Source: Meiothermus sp. Pnk-1 (GTDB lineage: Bacteria; Deinococcota; Deinococci; Deinococcales; Thermaceae). From it: a DNA stretch of 44,179 nt. This document shows, one piece after another, positions 1-7,090 of the stretch (within the stretch, counting starts at the first letter, position 1; each line of letters starts with the position of its first letter). Where the stretch lies: contig NZ_QKOB01000016.1 of the NCBI RefSeq assembly GCF_003226535.1, positions 1 to 44,179 on the forward strand, in the 5' to 3' direction. The position numbers and the translations under genes are program-made. The notes under the pieces are model-generated. The model searched no databases, was not told where the DNA came from, and saw nothing but the letters and a program-made list of their open reading frames with translations.

Positions 1-331
1 GCTCGGCGATGACCCTGAAGGTGGCGGGGTCGATGACATAGAGCCGGTTGGTCTTGCCGTCGGGCACATACACCCGTTCGGGAAATCCCTTCACCGCAGG
101 CGAGAGCCTCCCCGCCCGGGTGAAGGCATAGACATCCTTGGGGTCATAGGGTGGCATCCCCGGGAGGCCCACCTTTAGCTCGAGGCCTGCGGTCGTGGGG
201 GGTGGGCTCGAGGCCCCCTGGGCCGCTGGGCTAACCGCCGGCGAACCAGAGGCGGCAGCGGCGGAGTAGGAGTTCTTACAGCCCCCTACAAATAAAATCA
301 CTCCAAATAATAGGAGGGTGGCACGCAGCAC
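1..331 (-). CDS. Lipoprotein, beta-propeller-like (3' end outside window)
   Basis: The gene starts at a GTG on the minus strand at 331 and runs off the left edge. An in-frame TAG lies three codons upstream of this GTG, so translation cannot start further out. The N-terminus is a lipoprotein signal (MLRATLLLFGVILFVGGC) with the lipidated Cys about residue 18, followed by an Ala/Ser/Pro-rich linker. The visible mature part contains VYVPDGKTNRLYVIDPATF, which resembles a YVTN/NHL-type beta-propeller blade. A secreted, membrane-anchored propeller protein is inferred; the specific function is unknown. It lies downstream of phnE on the same strand, with 47 nt between them. Confidence 0.6.
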   Translation of the reverse strand, partial: MLRATLLLFGVILFVGGCKNSYSAAAASGSPAVSPAAQGASSPPPTTAGLELKVGLPGMPPYDPKDVYAFTRAGRLSPAVKGFPERVYVPDGKTNRLYVIDPATFRVIAE

Positions 332-378
332 ATGGCGATTCTAACTAAACGTAGATGATTCCAGAATGAAGCGGCTGC

Positions 379-2010
379 CTAGACCAACCGGCTGCGCAGC
401 CAGCTCGAGGCAAAGTCGATGAGGTTGACCACGATCACGATGGCGATCACCCCGATGATCATCTGGTCGTAGTGGCCCGCGTCCATAGCCCCCTTGATGA
501 AGTAGCCGATCCCCCCTGCCCCCACCAGCCCCAACACCACCGAGACCCGGAAGTTGATCTCGAAGCGGTAGAGGGTGTAGGAGACGAACAGCGGTAGCAC
601 CTGGGGCAAGATCGCCCAGCGCAGCACGTTGACCCCCGCGGCCCCGGTGGACTCGAGCGCCTCGATGGGTCCTTTGTCTACGTTTTCGATGGCCTCCGAG
701 TAGAGCTTGCCTAAATCCGCTATGGAGTGAATGGCCATCGCCAACACTCCGGCAAAAGGCCCCAACCCCACCGCGGCCACGAAGACCAGGGCCAAGATGA
801 GGGTATCCACCCCGCGATCTACGTTGTAGAAAGCGCGCATAAAAGCGAACATCCCGCGCATAAAAGCGCTCCCTTGGGTGAGGTTACGGGCCGCTAGAAA
901 GCTCGAGGGAACCGCGAATATTGCCGCCAAGAAGGTCCCGACCAAGGCAATCTCGACGGTCAGGGCCATTTCCGAAAGCACGCTTTGCAGGGGGAAGATG
1001 TTGGCGTCGGGGTTGGCCAGGTTGGGCGGCCAGGCTTTGTGGAAGAATCCCACCAGGAAGGGCCAGCCCTTGACCAGCTTCTGCAACTGGAACTCGGTGG
1101 CTTCAAAGGCCGGGAGCAAAATCGAAACCACCCCGGCGAAAATCATCCCAGAACGCAGGTCGCCCGCTTCCTGCAGGTTGGGGTGGCGCAGCCCCACCAG
1201 GCCCGCCCCCAACATCAGCCCCGCCAGCACGAAGAGGGCCAGCGCCCCGTACTGGGTACGGGCCGGTTGCAGCAAGCGATACCCGGCCTCGCTGGCCTCT
1301 TGGGGGATGCTTCCCTTGAGGTCCGCGAGCGAGGTGATGGGCTCGAGGGTGGGCTGGCCGATCTCCTTGAGGATGGCGTTCTTCTGGGGGATCGCGGCGT
1401 TGTAGTCCTCCACCAGCTTGCGCTCGGTCTCGGAAGGGGTGGGCACAAGGAGTTTATAGTAGCCCGTCATACGGGGCAAGTAGGTATGCCCACCCCCGCT
1501 CGAGTTCAACCACCAAAAAGCCAGCCCCCCCAACAACACCGCCCCTCCATAGATAAGCAGGCGAAGCCGAAGGTGGTTTTGGCCCAGCAAAGCCAGGATC
1601 AGGGTCAAGGCCAGCGCGCTCAAGCCTTCCATCAGCCCGTTGAGCGGAACCAGCCGAACCAGCTGGGCCGGTTGGGAATACCAGGCTAGGCCCACCAAGG
1701 CGCTGCCCCCACCCCCGATGATTCCACCCCAGGCCGCCCAGCCGCCGCCCCGCAGGGCCAAATAGAGGGCGGCGACGATCAGCAACGGGATCAAGAGCAA
1801 AAGGGGGAAGGTCGGCGCCAACGCGAGCAGGGTGGGATCCACGGTCTCGCGGCTCAGGAAACCCGAGGAGCGGCTGAAGGGGAAAGCCACGAAAGCCACC
1901 AGAATCCCCAACGCCCCGCCAATCACCAAGCGGCGCATCGAGCCCTTGGCTACCCCCGAGAGCGCCGCCAGCCCCACACCGATAAGGAGATAAAACAGGA
2001 TGGTCGTCAT
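379..2010 (-). CDS. phnE: Phosphonate/phosphite ABC transporter permease, PhnE family
   Basis: This is the membrane permease of a phosphonate, phosphite or phosphate-ester importer and the last gene of phnD-phnC-phnE. The ATG at 2010 is chosen because GAGGT precedes it by about 7 nt; an in-frame ATG 33 nt upstream lacks one. The C-terminal ~200 residues form the BPD_transp_1 domain, with an EAA-type loop around ALESTGAAGVNVLRWAILPQ that contacts the ATPase. The N-terminal ~330 residues are extra: five to six hydrophobic segments, a polar loop with a TYLPRMTGYYKLL segment, and another helix. At 543 aa the protein is about twice the length of E. coli PhnE. I see no second EAA loop in the N-terminal half, so it is not a simple fused pair of permeases. 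Confidence 0.85.
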   Translation of the reverse strand: MTTILFYLLIGVGLAALSGVAKGSMRRLVIGGALGILVAFVAFPFSRSSGFLSRETVDPTLLALAPTFPLLLLIPLLIVAALYLALRGGGWAAWGGIIGGGGSALVGLAWYSQPAQLVRLVPLNGLMEGLSALALTLILALLGQNHLRLRLLIYGGAVLLGGLAFWWLNSSGGGHTYLPRMTGYYKLLVPTPSETERKLVEDYNAAIPQKNAILKEIGQPTLEPITSLADLKGSIPQEASEAGYRLLQPARTQYGALALFVLAGLMLGAGLVGLRHPNLQEAGDLRSGMIFAGVVSILLPAFEATEFQLQKLVKGWPFLVGFFHKAWPPNLANPDANIFPLQSVLSEMALTVEIALVGTFLAAIFAVPSSFLAARNLTQGSAFMRGMFAFMRAFYNVDRGVDTLILALVFVAAVGLGPFAGVLAMAIHSIADLGKLYSEAIENVDKGPIEALESTGAAGVNVLRWAILPQVLPLFVSYTLYRFEINFRVSVVLGLVGAGGIGYFIKGAMDAGHYDQMIIGVIAIVIVVNLIDFASSWLRSRLV

Positions 2011-2109
2011 ACCGTGACCTCGAGGAACGGGCAGGGTTCGCAAGCTCTCGTCATACGTCGTACGCGATCCGTGCCCCGTGAAAGCTTAGACGTATGACCA
2101 AGCGCGGCC

Positions 2110-2868
2110 TCACGCCAGCATCTCCTTCCGCTCATAGATCCCGTCCACCAACTCCTCGGTAAGCTCCTGCGGGGCGCCGTCGAAGACCAACCGCCCACGC
2201 CGGAAGGCGATGATGCGGCGGGCGTATTGGCGGGCCAGCTCGAGGGTGTGGATGTTGATCACCACCGTCACCCCATCGGTAGCGTTGAAATGCCGCAGGG
2301 TGCGCATCACCTCCTCGGAGAGCACCGGGTCGAGGTTGGCGGCGGGCTCGTCAGCCAGGATCAGGGTAGGCTCTTGGGCCATGGCCCGGGCGATGGCCAC
2401 CCGCTGCTGCTGCCCGCCCGAGAGCGAGTCCACCCGCGCGGTTTCCTTGGCGCTCAAATCTACCCGGGCGATCTGCTGGCGGGCGATTTCGTAGTCGCGA
2501 TCAGAATACAGGCCCAGCAAGCCCCGCCAGGTCGGGAGGTAGCCGAGCCGTCCGTGCAACACGTTGTCCAGCACCGACAGCCGGGTGACCAGATTGAACT
2601 GCTGGAAGATGAACCCCACCGTGCGGCGATACTTTTGCAGCTCACGCTTGGGGAGCTTGGTAATGTCCGTACCGTCCACCACCACTTGGCCCTGACTGGG
2701 GATCAAAAGGCCGTTGAGGGTGCGCAAGAAGGTGCTCTTCCCCGCGCCCGAACGCCCGATGATCGCCACGAAATCTCCCTTGGGGATGGAGAGGCTCACG
2801 TCCACAAGAGCCTGAAAGGGGCCCCGCGCGGTGTGAAAGGTCTGCGAGACGTTCTTGACCTCGATCAT
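2110..2868 (-). CDS. phnC: Phosphonate ABC transporter ATP-binding protein PhnC
   Basis: Cytoplasmic ATPase that powers the PhnE permease. Visible motifs are Walker A GRSGAGKST (residues 38-46), the Q-loop region FIFQQFN, signature LSGGQQQRVA, Walker B LILADEP and the switch histidine in INIHTLELA. Length (252 aa) and the N-terminal MIEVKNVSQTF are typical of PhnC. It follows phnD after a 168-nt gap holding a strong hairpin and a dispersed repeat, and precedes phnE after a 99-nt gap. The ribosome binding site is weak. Substrate specificity (phosphonate, phosphite, phosphate ester) cannot be read from the ATPase; no C-P lyase or phosphonatase gene lies in the window. Confidence 0.93.
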   Translation of the reverse strand: MIEVKNVSQTFHTARGPFQALVDVSLSIPKGDFVAIIGRSGAGKSTFLRTLNGLLIPSQGQVVVDGTDITKLPKRELQKYRRTVGFIFQQFNLVTRLSVLDNVLHGRLGYLPTWRGLLGLYSDRDYEIARQQIARVDLSAKETARVDSLSGGQQQRVAIARAMAQEPTLILADEPAANLDPVLSEEVMRTLRHFNATDGVTVVINIHTLELARQYARRIIAFRRGRLVFDGAPQELTEELVDGIYERKEMLA

Positions 2869-2921
2869 AGGAAACCTGATCGCTCATAGCCTATACCCAG
2901 ACCTGATCGGTCTGGTAAGGG

Positions 2922-2970
2922 GCATTGTGCGGCTGCATGCCTTGTGTTGTACGTCATACGCTAAACGCGG
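2922..2970. repeat. Dispersed intergenic repeat, short form (copy 1)
   Basis: This stretch begins GCATTGTGCGG and ends CGTCATACGCTAAACGCGG. The same two blocks, with a shorter middle, recur at 10992-11027. The second block belongs to the heptamer-based family seen at 4756, 5026, 6894 and 9046. It lies between phnD and phnC. Confidence 0.7.
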
Positions 2971-2992
2971 TGAGACAGGCCCAAGGAAGTTA

Positions 2993-3013
2993 GCCCCTGG
3001 GTGGCCCAGGGGC
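2993..3013 (-). promoter_or_regulatory. Intercistronic hairpin between phnD and phnC
   Basis: A perfect 9-bp inverted repeat, GCCCCTGGG / CCCAGGGGC with a 3-nt loop, begins 24 nt after the phnD stop codon. In the minus-strand transcript it is followed by TAACTTCC, which is not a true T-tract. It is more likely a 3'-end stabiliser or partial attenuator that keeps the binding protein mRNA in excess over phnC-phnE than a full terminator (inference). Confidence 0.6.
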
Positions 3014-3036
3014 GTTTCGTCTCCATCGGCAACTTT

Positions 3037-3906
3037 TTACTGACCGGCCACCTTGCGGGCCTCCCGCACTACGTCGTAGTCGGAGTCCTTGGCGGGGATC
3101 ATGTAGTCGATGCGGTAGAGGTCCATGAGCAGCTTGCTGTTGGGAGTTTTGATGCGCTGGATGGCGGCAGCGATGCCCCGGGCCAGGTTAGGGTATTTGG
3201 CCAGGAATTGCTTGGAGACGCTGAAGGTATCGCCGGGGATGGGCTTGGAGTAGAAGATAGCGGTGAGCTGGGCGGCCTCTTCGGGCTTCAAAAACTGAGT
3301 CCAGGCCCCCGACTTGTTCTTGTCGTCGTTGGCAAAGGTGGCCGCGGCATCTACCGACTTGTTGAGCACGGCCAGCACCGCCGAGTCGTGTTTGCCGGCA
3401 AAGACCTGCTTGGAGAAGAGCTTGTCGGGATCCAACCCCGCGGCGATCAGGGCAGCGCGGGGGAAGACGTACCCGGCGGCGGAGTTCTTATCCACCCAGG
3501 CGATGGTCTTGCCCTCGAGCTGGCGCACGTTTTTGATGCCGGAATCCTTGCGTACAACGATGGCCGACCAGTAGTAAGGGCCGTTGCCCCGCACGCTCTT
3601 CAGCAGCACCTCAGCACCCACATCTTGGTGGGCGATCACATAGCCGTCGGGGGGGAAGAAGGCGAAGTCCAGGTTGCCGCCGCGCATGGCCTCGATCAGG
3701 CCACGGTACTCGGTGGGAATGAAGATCTCGACCTCGACCGTGCCCTTGAACTCTTTCTCGATGTAGTCGGCGATAGCTTGAGCCGCTGGGCGAAGCTGGT
3801 CGGAGTTCTGGGTGGGGTTGAAGCCGATGCGCACCTTGACCGGGGTCTGGGCGAACGCGAGCGAAAGGCCAAGCGCCGCCAACAACAGCAACAGGTATCG
3901 TTTCAT
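3037..3906 (-). CDS. phnD: Phosphonate/phosphite ABC transporter substrate-binding protein PhnD
   Basis: Periplasmic binding protein that captures the phosphorus compound for PhnCE. Residues 1-19 are a signal peptide (MKRYLLLLLAALGLSLAFA, cleavage before QTPVKV). The mature protein has the PhnD family opening VRIGFNPTQNSDQLRPAAQA, an internal FAFFPPDGYVIAHQ segment and the SAAGYVFPRAAL segment typical of the PhnD/PtxB clade. Length is 289 aa. It is first in the operon. On the minus strand a TAGACT -10 box (3917-3922) lies 10 nt before the ATG, suggesting a very short or absent leader. No Pho box was identified with confidence. Confidence 0.9.
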   Translation of the reverse strand: MKRYLLLLLAALGLSLAFAQTPVKVRIGFNPTQNSDQLRPAAQAIADYIEKEFKGTVEVEIFIPTEYRGLIEAMRGGNLDFAFFPPDGYVIAHQDVGAEVLLKSVRGNGPYYWSAIVVRKDSGIKNVRQLEGKTIAWVDKNSAAGYVFPRAALIAAGLDPDKLFSKQVFAGKHDSAVLAVLNKSVDAAATFANDDKNKSGAWTQFLKPEEAAQLTAIFYSKPIPGDTFSVSKQFLAKYPNLARGIAAAIQRIKTPNSKLLMDLYRIDYMIPAKDSDYDVVREARKVAGQ

Positions 3907-3916
3907 ACCGCAGGCT

Positions 3917-3922
3917 AGTCTA
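3917..3922 (-). promoter_or_regulatory. Putative -10 box of the phnDCE operon
   Basis: TAGACT on the minus strand lies 10 nt upstream of the phnD ATG. A TTGCGT hexamer lies 15 bp further upstream, which is short for a -35 spacing. The call rests on the -10 box and the pattern shared with other genes here. Confidence 0.4.
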
Positions 3923-4035
3923 CCCTAGGCCGCGGCAACGCAACAGGGGGTGCTGAGAGCGCATTTACATAAACGAGTTCAGAGGCCCCTTATCCGAACG
4001 GTTTTCTCTCAGCCTTTTCATCCCCTGCAGGGCGT

Positions 4036-4041
4036 TATAGT
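4036..4041 (+). promoter_or_regulatory. Putative leaderless -10 box of the HAD gene
   Basis: TATAGT ends 9 nt before the ATG at 4051 and no Shine-Dalgarno sequence lies between. This fits transcription starting at or within a few bases of the start codon. Confidence 0.5.
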
Positions 4042-4050
4042 TGACCCAAC

Positions 4051-4707
4051 ATGCGCGCCCTGATCTTCGACCTCGACGGCACCATCTTTGACAGCGAGAC
4101 GGCCATCTTCCGCGCGTGGCAGAGGGTCTACGCCGAGCAGGGGGCCGCGCTCGCCCTCGAGACCTGGTTACCCCTCCTCGGCACCAACGAGGTCAGGTTC
4201 GACCCGCTGGCCCACATCGAGGACCTGGTGGGTCACCCGATCGACCGCGGCGCGGTGCTCGAGCGGGCCCGGACCCTCGAGCGCGAGTACGTGGAGGCCA
4301 CCGATGTGCTACCCGGGGTGCGCGAGTGGATCGCCCAGGCCCAGGCCGCCGGGCTCGGGCTGGCCGTGGCGAGCAGTTCGGGGCGGAGCTGGGTCGAGGG
4401 CCACCTGCGGCGGCTGGGGCTGCGGGAGTTTTTCTCGGTGCTGCGCACCCGCGACGACGTGGAGCGCACCAAGCCCGACCCCGCCCTCTTCCTGCGGGCC
4501 GCTGAGGGCTTGGGGGTGGAGCCCGCCGAAGCTCTGGTGATCGAGGACTCGCTCAACGGCATCAGGGCCGCCAAGGCCGCGGGGATGCGGGTGGTGGCGG
4601 TTCCCAACCCCCTGACCCGGTACTCCGACCTCTCCGGGGCCGATCTGGTGATCCCCAGCCTGGCCGAGGTGCCGCTAAACGCCCTGCTCGAGCGGCTCGA
4701 GTCCTGA
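4051..4707 (+). CDS. HAD-superfamily hydrolase, subfamily IA (beta-phosphoglucomutase-like)
   Basis: Cytoplasmic phosphatase or phosphomutase of the haloacid dehalogenase superfamily. Motif I is FDLDGT (nucleophile D7, acid/base D9). The helical cap follows (about residues 15-85). Motif II is VASSSGR (about residue 108), motif III lies in KPDPALFL, and motif IV is VIEDSLNGIRAA. Motif order and the C1-type cap place it with beta-phosphoglucomutase, phosphoglycolate phosphatase and sugar-phosphate phosphatases; the substrate cannot be decided. It is a single gene with its own promoter, divergent from phnD, and ends before a long repeat region. Confidence 0.85.
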   Translation: MRALIFDLDGTIFDSETAIFRAWQRVYAEQGAALALETWLPLLGTNEVRFDPLAHIEDLVGHPIDRGAVLERARTLEREYVEATDVLPGVREWIAQAQAAGLGLAVASSSGRSWVEGHLRRLGLREFFSVLRTRDDVERTKPDPALFLRAAEGLGVEPAEALVIEDSLNGIRAAKAAGMRVVAVPNPLTRYSDLSGADLVIPSLAEVPLNALLERLES

Positions 4708-4739
4708 GCCGGCCCTTGGCGAAGTGGTCTGGTAGCTTG

Positions 4740-5159
4740 ATCTATGCGGACTCAGACGTCCTACGTCGTACGTCACACGTCATACAAAGGGGATCGGTCC
4801 CCCGGGTGTACGGCGGTACGCCGTCCCGAAGGGAATCTACCTCCAGGTGTACGGGCGTAGCCCGTCCCGAGACGCCACCCCACGGCTTACGCCGAAACAA
4901 GCGTCTCACTCCGCTCGGCGAAAGAAGCGTCACCCCACGGCTTGCGCCGAAACAAGCGTCTCGCTTCGCTCGGCGAAAGAAGCGTCTCCTTCGCCGCCGG
5001 TAGGCGGGGTAGGGGATCGTCCCCTGCGTGTAGCGTAAGACGTACGGCGTACGACGTACGACGTAAGTAGCGTTTAGCGTATAGCGTACGACGTATGACC
5101 TAAGTCACGTCTTGCGTTTTGCGTATTGCGTACGACGTACGACGTAGGACGTACGCGCA
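4740..5159. repeat. Composite intergenic repeat (heptamers, palindromes, 55-bp tandem unit)
   Basis: The 476-nt gap between the HAD gene and tsaC/sua5 is almost entirely repeat. In order: four exact heptamers of form ACGTCNN (4756-4783); GGGGATCGGTCCCC; two modules of the GTGTACGGGCGTAGCCCGTC type (from 4806 and 4847) separated by GGGAATCTACC; a 55-bp unit present twice in tandem (from about 4876 and 4931, sharing CACGGCTT.CGCCGAAACAAG); CCGCCGGTAGGCGGGGTA; GGGGATCGTCCCC (5012-5024); and a run of about 18 degenerate heptamers such as GCGTTTA, GCGTATA and CGACGTA (5026-5156). Short reading frames inside are low-complexity products of the repeat and are not called. A shorter inverted copy lies at 6890-7080. 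Confidence 0.85.
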
Positions 5160-5183
5160 GTGAACCTTGCCCGCGCAGCGACG

Positions 5184-6140
5184 CTAATCTTTAACCGCCG
5201 CCCGGCGCAACCGGTCCATGATGGCCCGCCCCAAACCTTCTTCGGGAACCGGTTCGGCGTAGATGGCGGGCAGGCCCAGCCGGTCGAGCTGGTGCAGGGC
5301 CTCAAAGAGATGCGCGGCGGCCTCCCGGAGATCCCCGGTGGGAGAGAGCACCTTGACTACCTTGAACCCCTTGGGTACGTCCCGGAAAGCCAGATACCCA
5401 GACTGCCGGCGGAGTTCCCTGGGCACCTCGTCAGGTTGGGCAATCTGGATAGGGGTGCGCGGGGCGTAGTGCTGCGGGAGCTGGCCGGGAACCAGGGGCC
5501 TGGCGCTCTCCCCTATCCGGAGTTCTACCCGCCCCAGAATAGGCTCGAGTTCCTCTAGGGAGATCGCCCCGTGACGCAGCACCACCGGCTTTTCGGCCAA
5601 TAGCAAAATGGTAGACTCCACCCCGTAGAGGGTCGGCCCCCCGTCCAGGATCAGGTCCACCGCCTCCCCCAGCATCCGCTCGACATGCTCGGCCCGGGTC
5701 GGGCTCAGGTAGCCAAAGGGGTTAGCGCTCGGCGCGGCGATGGGCAGGCCGGCCCGGCGGATCAGCTCGAGCGCCACCGGGTGGGCGGGCATCCGCACCG
5801 CCACGGTGGGCAGCCCCGAGGTGACGATCCCCGGTAGGGCCTCGGCTTTGGGCAGCACCAGGGTGAGCGGCCCCGGCCAGAACTTCTCCATCAGGGGCTC
5901 AGCCTGGGTCGGCACCTCTCGCGCCACCCGCAGGAGCATCTCCCGGTCCGCCACGTGAACGATCAGGGGATCAAAGCTGGGCCGCCGCTTGACCTCGAAG
6001 ATGCGGGCCGCAGCAGAGGCATCCAGGGCACTTGCCCCAAGCCCGTAGACGGTCTCGGTAGGGAAGGCTACCAGCCCCCCCTCCCGGATGACCCGCGCGG
6101 CCTGCTCGATCTCTCTTGGCGTAGCCGGCACTACGGCCAT
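5184..6140 (-). CDS. Threonylcarbamoyl-AMP synthase (TsaC/Sua5, long form)
   Basis: Makes L-threonylcarbamoyladenylate from Thr, bicarbonate and ATP, the first step of the t6A37 tRNA modification. The N-terminal ~200 residues are the YrdC domain, with GGLVAFPTETVYGLGA, the KRRPSFDPLIVHV substrate loop and PIAAPSANPFGYLSPT. The C-terminal ~100 residues are the Sua5 domain, after the RHGAIS linker and LPQHYAPRTP. At 318 aa it is the long Sua5 form rather than short TsaC. The ATG at 6140 is chosen over the in-frame ATG at 6173 because a CATAAT -10 box lies 9 nt upstream of it and between the two ATGs. The 3' end abuts the repeat at 4740-5159. Confidence 0.9.
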   Translation of the reverse strand: MAVVPATPREIEQAARVIREGGLVAFPTETVYGLGASALDASAAARIFEVKRRPSFDPLIVHVADREMLLRVAREVPTQAEPLMEKFWPGPLTLVLPKAEALPGIVTSGLPTVAVRMPAHPVALELIRRAGLPIAAPSANPFGYLSPTRAEHVERMLGEAVDLILDGGPTLYGVESTILLLAEKPVVLRHGAISLEELEPILGRVELRIGESARPLVPGQLPQHYAPRTPIQIAQPDEVPRELRRQSGYLAFRDVPKGFKVVKVLSPTGDLREAAAHLFEALHQLDRLGLPAIYAEPVPEEGLGRAIMDRLRRAAVKD

Positions 6141-6144
6141 AGCT

Positions 6145-6375
6145 CCCCGATTATGCCAGATGGTCATGGGCAAATGCCCCTGCCGAAACCCGGTTCGGTC
6201 ACCGCCCAGTTGGCCTCGGCCCGGCCCTCGCCTCCGCTTGGAATCGGCAGCAGAGACTTGCTTGCCAAGCGCTGCCGGTGGCCGTTCATCGCCTCATCCC
6301 TCGCCCGCCCCGCCGTGCGGGCGCTATGGTAGTCAAGAAAGATCATCCGTTGCACAACCCCCCGATTATGCCAGA
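6145..6375. repeat. 16-bp direct repeat flanking 199 bp between tsaC/sua5 and the GNAT gene
   Basis: CCCCGATTATGCCAGA occurs at 6145-6160 and again at 6360-6375 in the same orientation. On the minus strand the first copy holds the CATAAT -10 box of the Sua5 gene. The 199 bp between contain no gene I recognise. The arrangement could come from an insertion with target duplication or from a local duplication of the promoter. Confidence 0.6.
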
Positions 6376-6384
6376 ATTTAGAGC

Positions 6385-7029
6385 ATGTGGACCATTAGCC
6401 GCCTGGGGGCCGAGGAGGCCCGCGCCGTCCTCCCCGAGCTGGCCGAAGTGTTGCGAGACTGCGTGGACGGCGGGGCCTCGGTGAGCTTCCTGCCCCCGCT
6501 CGCCTGGGCGGAAGCCTGGCGGTTCTGGGAGCGGATGCTCTCCGGTCTGGCCGAGGGCCAGCGCATCCTGCTCACCGCCCAGCAGGGCGGGCAGGTGGTG
6601 GGAACGGTGATGCTCGAGCTCTCCTCTGCCCCCAACAGCCTGCACCGGGCTGAGGTGCAAAAGCTTCTCGTCCACCGCAAAGCCCGCCGCCAGGGAATCG
6701 CCGAAGCCCTGATGCGCGCGGTCGAAAAAGCCGCCCTCGAAGCCGGGCGTACCCTGCTGTACCTCGACACCTGTAAGGGGTGCGCCGCCGAGACCCTTTA
6801 CCGCAAACTCGGTTGGGTGGAGGTGGGCATCATCCCCCGGTTTGCCAAGCAGCCCCGCGGTTTCTGTGACACGGTGATCTTTTACAAACACCCTACGTCG
6901 TACGTAATACGCAAAACGCCAGACGCTAAACGCGAAAAAAACGCTAAACGCGGGGGACGATCCCCTACCCCGTCTACCGGCGGCGAAGGAAGCGTCTCGG
7001 GACGGGCGATGCCCGTACACCCGGGGTAG
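6385..7029 (+). CDS. GNAT-family N-acetyltransferase with repeat-encoded C-terminal tail
   Basis: Transfers an acetyl group from acetyl-CoA to an amine; the substrate is unknown. The acetyl-CoA loop is VHRKARRQGIAEALM (Q/R-x-x-G-x-A type), preceded by the strand VVGTVMLELS and followed by YLDTCKGCAAETLYRKLGW and PRGFCDTVIFYK, the usual GNAT end near residue 170. The frame does not stop there. It continues for about 45 codons through heptamer repeat and palindrome sequence (from 6894), giving a tail rich in Arg, Lys, Ser, Pro and Gly (SYVIRKTPDAKREKNAKRGG and onward). The domain call is secure. The tail is probably non-native sequence captured when the repeat replaced the original stop codon. 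Confidence 0.82.
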   Translation: MWTISRLGAEEARAVLPELAEVLRDCVDGGASVSFLPPLAWAEAWRFWERMLSGLAEGQRILLTAQQGGQVVGTVMLELSSAPNSLHRAEVQKLLVHRKARRQGIAEALMRAVEKAALEAGRTLLYLDTCKGCAAETLYRKLGWVEVGIIPRFAKQPRGFCDTVIFYKHPTSYVIRKTPDAKREKNAKRGGRSPTPSTGGEGSVSGRAMPVHPG

Positions 7030-7080
7030 ATTCCCTGTCGGGACGGGCTACGCCCGTACACCCGAGGGACGATCCCCTTC
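6890..7080. repeat. Composite intergenic repeat, inverted copy
   Basis: Read on the minus strand, this region follows the same module order as 4788-5030: GGGGATCGTCCC, GTGTACGGGCGTAGCCCGTC, GGGAATCTACC, a second GTGTACGGGC module, GAGACGCTTCCTTCGCCGCC, GTAGACGGGGTA, GGGGATCGTCCCC, then heptamers. It lacks the 55-bp tandem unit. The heptamer part on the plus strand (6894-6935) is six consecutive in-phase units such as TACGTAA, TACGCAA and AACGCGA, followed after a 4-nt slip by two more. It overlaps the 3' end of the GNAT reading frame and ends 11 nt before the typA stop codon. Confidence 0.85.
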
Positions 7081-7090
7081 GTACGACGTC

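Noticed and set aside
2993-3013. Terminator after phnD
   Set aside because: No T-tract follows on the minus strand; kept as an intercistronic hairpin instead.
3001-3918. 305-aa plus-strand reading frame
   Set aside because: Antisense to phnD, with no family likeness; explained by high GC and codon bias.
4716-5038. Small reading frames in the repeat region
   Set aside because: They translate the composite repeat (RRNKRLTPLGE-like text) and differ between copies; no start signals.
5026-5156. CRISPR or minisatellite
   Set aside because: The period is 7 nt with no spacers, and units are degenerate rather than identical.
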